Source: Muricea muricata
Lineage: Eukaryota > Cnidaria > Anthozoa > Malacalcyonacea > Plexauridae
Direction: 5' to 3'
DNA: 64,000 nucleotides
Assembly (NCBI GenBank): GCA_963855995.1
Contig: OY979731.1
Span: 4,521,442 to 4,585,441 of the forward strand
The translations under genes were made by a program, and so were the position numbers. The number at the start of each line of letters is the position of its first letter. Within the stretch, counting starts at the first letter, position 1. This document shows, piece by piece, positions 55,681 to 64,000 of this stretch. The notes beneath the pieces are model-generated. The model was not told where the DNA came from. It did not search any database and worked only from the letters and a program-made list of their open reading frames with translations.

Positions 55681-58411
55681 CTTTATCTACGTGATCTTTC
55701 CATCGCGACTTTTCGTTCTCGGGGAGTGTACGTAGCATATCAAGCAGAGTTCTGTTAAACCGTTCCACTTGCCCATTTCCTTGCGGGTGGTAAGGTGTAG
55801 TACGACAATGGTTAACGCCACACAGCTGCTCCAACCTTCCAAGAAGACGGTTTTCGAACTCTCCACCCTGGTCATGATGTATTTTCGCAGAAAATCCAAA
55901 ACGAAGGATGTAATTGTTATAAAGTTTTTCAGCCACAGTTTTTGCTGATTTATTGCGTGTCGGGTATGCTTGTGCGTACCGAGTAAAGTGATCGACAATC
56001 ACCAGTATATACTCGTACCCTCCACTGGACTTTTCAAGGTGGATGAAATCAATGGATACTAACTCAAATGGGGAGATGGTGATGATGGGTTGGAGAGGGG
56101 CTTTTGTTTTTAATCTTGGAGGTTTCTGTTTCATGCAACGACAAGTCTTCTTCACGTAATGTTCCACGTCACTTTGCATTCTAGGCCAATAAAAGCGATC
56201 TCGAGCTAGATGGAGGACACGCTCAGATCCAAGGTGGCCCATGTTGTCATGGAGTTCTCTTAAGACTGTGCGATGGTATTTTCGAGGAAGTACAATCTGG
56301 TTGTATGTTCCACTTTTTCTTCGGAGTATCCCATCTTTGTCAATCACTAATTTGTGCCACTCGTGGAGGAGAAGTTTGGTATCGGCCGATTCGCTAGCTC
56401 GCTGAGCTGGCGTTGGTTGTTTATCATCTTTGACGAAAGAGTACACTTTGCCAATGATGCTATCGTCGAGTTGAGCTTGTCGAATGTCGGTGACGTCAAA
56501 CCTTGGTTCACCTTTCGTTGAGGGTTTGGGTTCACTTTCACTCAGTACGCTTGGGTCGTATGTGATGGAAGAAATCCAGTTAACTCTCCCTTGGTCTTGC
56601 TCCTTTGCTGACTGTATGATCGCACAAAGTTCATTTTGACAAGTCTCCTCAGTGCACGATGCCATGTATTCACCCATAAGTTCGGGCATTCTGGATAAAG
56701 TATCAGCATCAGTATTCGTTTTCCCAGGGCGATACCGTATGGTAAAATTGAAGTCGGCCAACTCACCTATCCAGCGAAGACCAGTCGCGTTCAGTTTTGC
56801 CGATGATAAAACATACGTTAACGGGTTGTTATCCGTATATACGACAAAACTAGGTGAATAGTAAAGGTAGTCCCGAAATTGTTCACAGACTGCCCACTTC
56901 AATGCCAGAAATTCCAGCTTTCCAGAATGAAGGTGATAGTTCTTTTCTGCCGGCGTTAGGGTCCGTGAACCATACGCGATCACCCGAAGAGTACCATGTT
57001 GTTCTAGATAGAGAACAGCACCTAATCCCGTTTCAGATGCGTCGGTATGAAGCACGTATGGACTATTAGGATCAGGGTACGCCATCACCGGTGCACTAAT
57101 AAGACACGATACGAGTTTCTCCAACGCCGTCTGATGAGCAGGTGTCCAGGAAACCGGGTGGTTAGCCCATTGCTTCTCGGTACGTTTCTTTGTTATTGTG
57201 GAACTAGCTGCGCGGTTTTCAGCAGGTTTAACTAAGTCGTAGATAGGCTTTGCGATTTTTGAGAAATTTTCGATATACCTACGGTAATAGTTCAAAAATC
57301 CCATTAGCTTTCGAACTTCGTTAACCGTCTGGGGAGGAGATTCTTTCAGTCGTACGATTGGAGCGATTGTAGAAGGATCTAGGTTGTACCCCTTTCCCGA
57401 TACTACTCTGCCCAAGAACACCACTTCTCTCTTGAACAGTGTACATTTCTTAGGCTTTAATTTCACGCCATGTTCTTTAAGACGTTCAAGAACTTTTCGG
57501 AGGTGTTCAATGTGATCGTTAAAAGAAGGACTAAACACGATAACATCGTCGAGATATGGAACACAAATTTCATCACGTAGGCCACTCAAACATGTCTCCA
57601 TAAAACGTTGAAACGATGCTGGTGCGTTCGTTAGGCCAAATGGAATTCGTATCCATTCGTACAGTCCCCATGGTGTAATAAAAGCTGTCAAGGGTTGGCT
57701 CTCAGGTTTTACAAACCCTTGGTGGTAAGCTTTGCCTTGATCAAGGACCGAAAACCAAGAGTTCCCACCCAGGTTATCAAGAGTTTCCTGAATCCTCGGG
57801 ATTGGGTGACGGTCTACTTGCGTTTTCCGATTCAGCTCGCGATAGTCCACGCACAGCCGCAAGGTATGGTCCTTCTTTCGGACGCAGACTACGGGAGAGC
57901 TGTACGACGAAGTTGATCTACGAATAAAGTTCCGATTTAACAAATCTTCGACATAAGATTTCACCTCTGGGTATAAAGGTCGAGGCACCGCAACGTAGTT
58001 CTTTTGAACAGGCGTGTTGTCGTTTAAGGGAATATCCATCTGGAGATTTGGAATACAGCCTACGTCGTCATCGGTTTTGGAAAAAGCGTCGGCTTGCTCA
58101 GTTAATAGTCGTGAAGCGAGTGTCCTTTGCTCCTTTGTCAGATCACCCAAATTTACGTCTTTAAGATGGTCGGGTAAATTTATGGCAGTACAATCATGTG
58201 TTTCACTCACAATGAAATCGTTTGACTCACTTACGATCGGTTTTTGAATGTTGGTATGATCATTCTTTAATCTCACTTCCACCGGAGTGACTGATTGGAC
58301 AAGCTGGAGGCGACCGAGGACTGTCCGACTTTTTAAGCTTATATCATGTCTAGTCGTATTCTGAATTTCTATTGCAATTCTGCTCGCTTTTCCCCCCTTC
58401 GAATTTACCAA
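55553..58411 (-). CDS. Gypsy pol: reverse transcriptase, RNase H, integrase core
   Basis: 952 codons open after the MITE. RT motifs include [37 protein letters not shown] and catalytic YLDD (about residues 286-289). RNase H has [14 protein letters not shown] and [12 protein letters not shown]. The integrase HHCC finger starts [15 protein letters not shown] (about residue 720), and the DDE core spans [17 protein letters not shown] and [12 protein letters not shown]. In the RNase H-type order all catalytic residues appear kept. The integrase tail is in another frame after about 55,680. Confidence 0.92.
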   Translation of the reverse strand: MVNSKGGKASRIAIEIQNTTRHDISLKSRTVLGRLQLVQSVTPVEVRLKNDHTNIQKPIVSESNDFIVSETHDCTAINLPDHLKDVNLGDLTKEQRTLASRLLTEQADAFSKTDDDVGCIPNLQMDIPLNDNTPVQKNYVAVPRPLYPEVKSYVEDLLNRNFIRRSTSSYSSPVVCVRKKDHTLRLCVDYRELNRKTQVDRHPIPRIQETLDNLGGNSWFSVLDQGKAYHQGFVKPESQPLTAFITPWGLYEWIRIPFGLTNAPASFQRFMETCLSGLRDEICVPYLDDVIVFSPSFNDHIEHLRKVLERLKEHGVKLKPKKCTLFKREVVFLGRVVSGKGYNLDPSTIAPIVRLKESPPQTVNEVRKLMGFLNYYRRYIENFSKIAKPIYDLVKPAENRAASSTITKKRTEKQWANHPVSWTPAHQTALEKLVSCLISAPVMAYPDPNSPYVLHTDASETGLGAVLYLEQHGTLRVIAYGSRTLTPAEKNYHLHSGKLEFLALKWAVCEQFRDYLYYSPSFVVYTDNNPLTYVLSSAKLNATGLRWIGELADFNFTIRYRPGKTNTDADTLSRMPELMGEYMASCTEETCQNELCAIIQSAKEQDQGRVNWISSITYDPSVLSESEPKPSTKGEPRFDVTDIRQAQLDDSIIGKVYSFVKDDKQPTPAQRASESADTKLLLHEWHKLVIDKDGILRRKSGTYNQIVLPRKYHRTVLRELHDNMGHLGSERVLHLARDRFYWPRMQSDVEHYVKKTCRCMKQKPPRLKTKAPLQPIITISPFELVSIDFIHLEKSSGGYEYILVIVDHFTRYAQAYPTRNKSAKTVAEKLYNNYILRFGFSAKIHHDQGGEFENRLLGRLEQLCGVNHCRTTPYHPQGNGQVERFNRTLLDMLRTLPENEKSRWKDHVDKVVVVIQQDSLRSSCCSVGTPAYQLTSSFKPLRHQLSKITHSM

Positions 58412-58426
58412 CGTATCTTGTACTTC

Positions 58427-58629
58427 CAGTGGCGGATCCAGGGTAAGTCAAAATAAATTATAGCAGCTCAATTTTAAATTCAAAATAACTTTATAACAAT
58501 GTCATAGGTTATGAATTTCAAAAGAATAAAATCTAACCAATGAAGTTGCTTTGAAGGTATTTTAACATGTAAATATATCCTAGAATGAGCTGTGGTAATT
58601 TATTTTGACTTACGCTAGATCCGCCACTG
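58427..58629. mobile_element. 203-bp hAT-type MITE, copy 2, inside pol
   Basis: Termini CAGTGGCGGATC and GATCCGCCACTG are perfect inverted repeats. The 8-bp duplication TGTACTTC sits at 58,419-58,426 and 58,630-58,637. It is the same size as, and nearly identical to, 4,567-4,769. Insert plus duplication is 211 bp, which accounts exactly for the frame difference between the pol pieces on either side. Confidence 0.95.
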
Positions 58630-58637
58630 TGTACTTC

Positions 58638-59588
58638 CAGACCCGATGGCCACTGATCGTTCTCATCAGCTTCGAACAACACTGGAGTACCTTTTCCTAA
58701 TGGACCAGTGTTTACTCTACAACTTACTTTCACATTTTGCCCTCGCGGTATAACCACGTCTTTTCTACCGGTTTTCACAGAACACAATTCCGCATGGCTA
58801 ATGTTGTTCACAAACTCAACAAGGACGGGTGCATTGAAAATAGTGGTGCCGAGAAAGTTAGATGAAATATCATTGCAATCAAGTTTTTGTACTTTGATCA
58901 GGTGTTCTATCACATTAAAACCCAACAAGGGGAGTTCTAATTTCTCGTTTGCTACTAGAAATGGCACAGATGTTGTGTTTCCAGAATCCCCAACCTGAAA
59001 CTCTAGCTCCACCCATCCCTTATAAGGAATGCTGCTACCATTTGCTGCCGTCAGTGTAAGGTCGCAGTTTATTAGTTCGCCCACGTCCCTTATTACTACG
59101 TTCGGAAAATTTGCCACGAGAAAGTCCGCTGAAACAATCGATACTTGGGCTCCAGTGTCCCAGAAGACCTCTACCGTCTTACCGTTGAGTTTCGCTTTAA
59201 CCGTGCATCTTCGGCCCACTAGGTTAATTAACCTTTTGTGCTCTTTAGGCGTAAGATGGCTTGTAAAACCTTCCGAACGATCCTCATGCATAGCCTCGTT
59301 TTTGTTGTAGATTTCTTTCTTGATGGCGTTGCATAATGTTTTGTGTTTAGGCCAATGAGCCTTTTGGCATGCATCATTACAGTAACCGACTAATTTACAA
59401 CACGCACATCGCCAAAATGTTTGTCCTAAATTTTTCGCGCAATTGTTACACTGACGGGATGTTAAATCTCCGGCTAAACCCTGTCCCGACCGCGGGGTAG
59501 CCGCTTCTCGTTTCCCTGAACTTTTGTGTTTTTTGCACACTCGGACGCGATATGTCCAAATTACCCACAAGCGAAGCAGTGCTGGCAA
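58638..59588 (-). pseudogene. Gypsy pol N-terminus: MYND finger and aspartic protease
   Basis: This frame overlaps gag by 28 bases in the -1 register. A MYND-type zinc finger (about residues 46-86: CNNCAKNLGQTFWRCACC, then GYCNDACQKAHWPKH) is followed by a retropepsin with VFWDTGAQVSIVS (about residue 143) and LLGFNVIEHL. The reading frame then enters the MITE and ends at 58,533. A MYND finger in this position is unusual for Gypsy elements. Confidence 0.85.
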
Positions 59589-60883
59589 CTAGCGCCAGTT
59601 CTCCGCTCCTTACACGCTTGACACCCCCAACCGCGATATCGTGTAAACTTCGGCTGTCTCCGATCGTAATGTGTCGTTGACTGCTCGTTATTACCTCCGA
59701 CTTGTTGACGTTTCAAATTTTCGAGCTCCGATCTTATCTCTCGAATTTCCACCAAAATTCGATTATCGTCGTCAACGCGCCTATGCTGCTTAATTTCCGT
59801 CTCATCAACTTCACAGACGTTAACATTAGCTAATCTCCTTTCACCAGCCAGCTTATTTTGCCTTTCGGCTTGGTGTGACGCCAACTCATTGACGTGTTTC
59901 ATCAATTCTTCGTCAGTTAATCCGGATGTACGAAGTATGGGCCTCAAATTTGCAGCTAGAATATCATCTCGCAGCCCTGTTTCAAAAGACTTCATGAAAG
60001 TCTTTTGAATGAGCGGTTCGTCGTATTGCACTTCGCATTCCGATTCTTTACTAGCGAAACCCACTTTATTACGCAAATCCAGAGCGCGCAAAAGAAATTG
60101 TTGTGCGGTTTCGTTGGGTTGCTGAAAGATTGTCGCCAGATGTTGATAAAGTTCTGACGCCGATTTTTCTCGGTAATGGACACGCAAAATTTTTCTTAAT
60201 TTTGGAAGGCTCAAATCATTCAAAGTCTCCACGTAGCTTCTCAGGCTGCTATGAAGAGAAATTGCGCGAATCACGGCATCGACAATTTCGCTCTCCTGAT
60301 AATTGCGTTTCAATCCCGAATCAATTTGATGCGTCAGCGAGACGAAAGTTAATTTGTCCGTGTGGCCCGGTTCGCCAATCTGCCCAGAAATTTTGAATTC
60401 GCGGCGTATGAACGGCGTGTTTGAGGGACTTTCCTCGCTTATGTTCTTAGTTGTCACTACTTTCGGGGTCTGAATAGGTTTCTTGGTTACGCCTGCCGAT
60501 TGAACAGTGGTTTGCCCAGCATTTGTCTGTGCCTCGGCAAATTTCGCCAACAGACTATCGAGTTCCGACTGCTGTTTTTGTTTTAGCAATTCAATTTGTT
60601 CTTTGATTGAACTCAGCGCCATCTCCGATTCATTCTTATTTTGTTTATCAGGTTTTAGACTGCCAATTGCCTGCTTAAACCAAGACACCTTTTCGGATAA
60701 TTCCCCTTCTTCGACTACCCTTTCATTGATCGATTTTTGAATGGTTTTTAAAGCCACTATTTTGCTTTTCTCCGACAAATCTACATCTAGTTTAATTGAA
60801 ACGGCGAATTCTTTCAGTTCGACCTCGCTTTTCGTATACAATAATGATTCTAGTTCAAATTGCAAAGACTCGAGGTTTTCCAT
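59561..60883 (-). CDS. Gypsy gag, ends in a broken zinc knuckle
   Basis: 440 aa from ATG at 60,883. The N-terminal third is helical and charged with a coiled-coil-like stretch (EQIELLKQKQQSELDSLL), followed by a capsid-like region (ATIFQQPNETAQQFLLRAL), then a basic tail. The last residues are CQHCFACG and then TAA (59,561-59,563). The codons after it read FGHIASEC, completing a CCHC knuckle, so the stop sits inside the finger. A likely -1 slippery site A-AAA-AAC is at 59,528-59,534. Confidence 0.85.
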   Translation of the reverse strand: MENLESLQFELESLLYTKSEVELKEFAVSIKLDVDLSEKSKIVALKTIQKSINERVVEEGELSEKVSWFKQAIGSLKPDKQNKNESEMALSSIKEQIELLKQKQQSELDSLLAKFAEAQTNAGQTTVQSAGVTKKPIQTPKVVTTKNISEESPSNTPFIRREFKISGQIGEPGHTDKLTFVSLTHQIDSGLKRNYQESEIVDAVIRAISLHSSLRSYVETLNDLSLPKLRKILRVHYREKSASELYQHLATIFQQPNETAQQFLLRALDLRNKVGFASKESECEVQYDEPLIQKTFMKSFETGLRDDILAANLRPILRTSGLTDEELMKHVNELASHQAERQNKLAGERRLANVNVCEVDETEIKQHRRVDDDNRILVEIREIRSELENLKRQQVGGNNEQSTTHYDRRQPKFTRYRGWGCQACKERRTGASCQHCFACG

Positions 60884-60989
60884 GCTGTACTTCCAACAAG
60901 ATGGCGTAATACTCTATGAATTTTCTTTTTCATTAAAACAAATTAGAATGATCTAACTTCATAATTCCTCTTGTTTGTATCCTTGGCTG

Positions 60990-61009
60990 ATCCTGCCGGG
61001 GTCGCCAAA
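60990..61009 (-). promoter_or_regulatory. Primer binding site
   Basis: Immediately inside the 5' LTR, read on the minus strand, TGGCGACCCCGGCAGGATC complements the 3' end of a tRNA ending GGTCGCCA. This fits tRNA-Arg best by the discriminator base, but the isoacceptor was not checked. Confidence 0.7.
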
Positions 61010-61338
61010 TGTTACCTCGTACCGCTCAGGCTCTCGTTCTTTGCCAGTTAGGATACCACAAGCATACAAGACATAGACCACAATCGTTAACTCCAAATCT
61101 TTATTAGTATATACATATAACTATATGTCTATGTTCGATGTATCTCTTCGATGTATATAGTGGGTTACTAACCCCATGCAATCACTCGTCCTATCATATA
61201 TTAATCGTGTATATATCTGACTTCGTATCCTAAACACTATTATTCTCTCATCACTTATCTCTGTCATTCTGTGTTCTCAGGTTACTGCTATTAATTACCT
61301 AATTACTATCTAACACATAACCTAATTACTATCTAACA
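61010..61338 (-). repeat. 5' LTR of the Gypsy element
   Basis: 329 bp, two mismatches to the other LTR. Followed by TCAT, matching the TCAT before 53,918. Confidence 0.95.
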
Positions 61339-63242
61339 TCATCAGTTTCACTGATTCTCTAAAATATGTTTTTAATCCTGTCGATTTCCATTGTCTATCG
61401 TATACAGAAAGCTTGTGTTACAGGTATAATATTTCACTAGACAGTTAAAGTTTGCCGTAAAAGTAGGCTGCAAAACTTTTCTAAAACAGCTTTAAATAGA
61501 ACCATAAATAATCTTCAAAAAATTTGTTCTGTTTATAAACATGTTGTGGCTCTATTTAAAGTTGTTGTCTGCATGACCTTCACTATTTTAACATAGCTAG
61601 TTAACTAATGTCTCATTCAATTCAATCCGCTATTTCATCAGGAAATGCTACAAGCATATAGACTTTCCCAAGCGCACGTGCACGTGGAAGAAAACGTAGT
61701 TCATAACGGTGGAATGCAATCTAAGCGTCCATTAAGCGTCCATTTAGCATTTTAAGCGTCCTAATATATTTCATCGTTTTTACCAGTTCTTTAATGAATA
61801 AAGTTATATAATTATACAAATCAATGTTCCAACTTCATGGTATACAAACAACAACTATGAATTAGCAATACGCATAAACAATACAATGCTAGATTAGAAG
61901 CACCACTCATCTTCAAGTAATCTGCCATGGTAAATTTATTTAACTCTTGTGCTCTCAACCTCTGAACTTCCTCACGTTCATGCACTTTCTCAAGTTCAAT
62001 CGATTTTGCGATTTAGGCAGCTAGTTGTATGAAATTTTTAACTCCCTTTTAATTTTCCGTGGCGTGGCTACACAGTCATGTATATGTAGCTGTATAATTA
62101 CACACAATTGCAAATGCGTGAATCTGCTCGATTTATTCTCTGACAATAAGTAAGAGAAATTATATAAAGTGTATAATTTCTATCTAATTTCGATCTAATT
62201 AGATAAAGACCTTTCGTCACACTCGTACAAATACATACGTTATAAATATTACCATTCAGGTAATTTATGGTCACGTGATACGTTAAGCGCTTGGTGGTGA
62301 ATTCTAAATCAAGACACAGTTATCTGATCAATTTATATATTCGTCCTAAGTATTGGCCTTGTGTTGGGTAGCACATATATGCAATTTAACGAAATCTCTT
62401 TTACAAGGAACAAAGCGACAGTATTATGTAAACTTAGCCACCAAGAGTTGTCCTATGCAATAGTACAGAGTAAAACCCATCTATTCATTACTGTTTTAAC
62501 TATTACCATTCATTTTACGCACATTGTATACCAAAGCATGTGGGTTAATTAAAAACCATAAATGTAGGAATTCCAATTTCTACATTGACCGAAATAACTG
62601 AATCGTATGAACGCCTGACCAGATATGCAATTTGAATGCGTAGAAACTTGTCACATTTGCGTGGAGCAAACTCATTAATCAAACATCCGGGGTCAGTTGT
62701 TTGAAGCGGATAACATAACATGACTTGCTATATCAAACGAATATAGTGACTTTGTAAGGTTTGTAGAAAAACTCGTTGACTCTGCTCCACTAGATAGAAC
62801 TTTCATATGTATAAGTCGAGTTTTTTTATTAAATGTCAGTAGGTGTATATATATCAATGATTTTAGAGCTTTTATAAGAAATTTTACAATAATTGAAAAT
62901 ATCATATCGTACGTCTAGGTGTCATTTGCATGCCGAGATCTTCATAAACATGTTTATGATATCATTCTCCCTTGTAGTGTTGTAGATAAACCCCGTAGTT
63001 CTGGAGACGCTTTTAGATGATCGACATGTAGAGAATATGTTATTGTAGAACAGAAAGATTTTTGGCTAGACAAAAGAAACAAAAGAAATAGAATATACAT
63101 TATAATTCAACATACCTAACTCGAGTTAATTGATGTATTTGGACATAATATTTTGGACATTATATTACTTTAATTGTATTTAGCGCAATCTAGGATACGG
63201 CTATGGCATGCTATATGTGTACCGGCGTTCCCCCAGTGGGCT
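61339..63242. other. Intergenic, no feature seen
   Basis: AT-rich flank of the Gypsy element. The frames at 62,361-62,552 and 62,693-62,905 lack any supporting signal. Confidence 0.5.
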
Positions 63243-63246
63243 AATA

Positions 63247-63634
63247 GGGACCTTACGATTTACAGAACGACAACGTGACGGCAACGTCCTAAGACAAACA
63301 GTCAATTGAAAAGAAGTGAATAATTATAGTTGTGAACAATGCATTTGAATATTTGAAAAGCGGCTCTCGTATTGTTGACGACGGCAAATCAAATATTTTC
63401 ACGTATTGTATTAACGCAGGCGTATTGAATTTAGCCGGTGGAGTTTTAAATCCGATCTAGTTAAGAACTCTTCTCAAACATGTAGCTCATGTCTTCAACC
63501 AAAGTGTTGTTAACATGTGTTAACTCAACTTATGCGATTGATGATAAACAACTTCTATGCTTTGCTAAGCTATATCTTAAAGTGTTTTCTCGCCGTTGCC
63601 GTCGCGTTGCCGTCCTATAAATCGTAAGGTCCTT
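63247..63634. mobile_element. About 390-bp MITE with about 40-bp TIRs
   Basis: GGGACCTTACGATTTACAGA at the left and the complement of CTATAAATCGTAAGGTCC at the right, both continuing into GACGGCAACG-type repeats. Flanks are TAATA and TTATT, so the target duplication is probably TAA/TTA or TA. Non-coding. Confidence 0.75.
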
Positions 63635-64000
63635 ATTATGTCCTTCCAACGGCCACGCTGGAAAATTCATTAGACCTTACCGGGTGTTGCTCTGCTGTGA
63701 TATTTTGTAGCATATATGCTCATTATTAATGATAGCAATCGAAACAAAAAATTGTGTAATAACTCAGTCTACGTCATGATGATGTTTGTATCGATAAATT
63801 TCTGGCAAAGCACCGAATACTGTTCGTCTTTAGCAAATATTTCCTGAATAACATCAATTAATGTACAAAATTTCTTCTTTCGGTTCAAGTTGCAGTAAAA
63901 ATGCATCGTGTATAACATTTCCTTCGATTACGAATTAAAAATTGAAGTCAACTTGCCGAAGATTTGAAGAAATGAGCATTGCCCTTTGGTTAATTCCAAA
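63635..64000. other. No feature seen
   Basis: AT-rich window end; nothing recognised. Confidence 0.5.

Larger units (their letters stand above)
53918..61338 (-). mobile_element. Ty3/Gypsy LTR retrotransposon, young, 7.4 kb
   Basis: Two 329-bp LTRs (53,918-54,246 and 61,010-61,338), TG...CA type, differ at only two positions by eye (near 54,179-54,182). TCAT flanks both sides. On the minus strand the order is gag, then MYND finger-protease-RT-RNase H-integrase, which is the Gypsy order. No envelope gene is seen. It is inactivated by a stop in gag, a 203-bp MITE in pol and an integrase frameshift. Confidence 0.93.

Noticed and set aside
53918..61338. An endogenous retrovirus with envelope
   Set aside because: No envelope-like frame exists between the integrase and the 3' LTR; the order and motifs are Ty3/Gypsy.

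Overview
This is an intron-rich, AT-rich (my estimate is about 35% GC) animal nuclear sequence crowded with transposons. It has GT-AG introns, TTAGGG-type telomeric repeats, a ZU5/UPA/Death-domain receptor gene, DIRS, Ty3/Gypsy, CR1/Jockey-like, hAT, P-element-like and many MITE insertions. Together these suggest an early-branching marine invertebrate, most likely a cnidarian. A sponge or another invertebrate cannot be excluded from sequence alone.

Layout. (1) 1-16.2 kb and 32.8-43.8 kb are two diverged copies of one ancestral segment: position 1 aligns with about 32,814, and both end near an 'aagcttttgat' motif at about 16,180 and 43,800. The unit was about 32.8 kb, so a receptor gene and its 3' flank were tandemly duplicated. 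Only the broken last exon of the upstream paralogue (164-514) falls inside the window. (2) 17.4-25.6 kb holds duplicated 5' blocks (promoter side, signal-peptide exon, short exon) of the second gene copy. They are split by a 3.6-kb TTAA-flanked DNA transposon, itself hit by a LINE, and by a large TATATG microsatellite. (3) 21,484-33,305 (+) is a complete receptor gene model: signal peptide, short Ser/Thr-rich ectodomain, one membrane helix, ZU5, UPA, then two tandem Death domains. (4) 38,279-41,893 is an hAT element with an 8-bp target duplication, and 43.8-49.3 kb is a DIRS-type tyrosine-recombinase retroelement. (5) 51,761-52,858 (+) is a small two-exon secreted-peptide gene with an acidic propiece and a strongly cationic Pro/Arg-rich C-terminus, probably an antimicrobial peptide. 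(6) 53,918-61,338 is a young Ty3/Gypsy element on the minus strand, with two mismatches between 329-bp LTRs. It has a MYND finger before its protease and is broken by a 203-bp hAT-type MITE. (7) 61.3-64 kb is intergenic with one MITE.

Host genes are few: the receptor and the secreted peptide. Both fit innate-immunity or cell-death roles, but no functional link between them is shown. Most other coding sequence belongs to mobile elements. Because copies A and B give empty sites for each other, many insertions can be ordered in time from this window alone.
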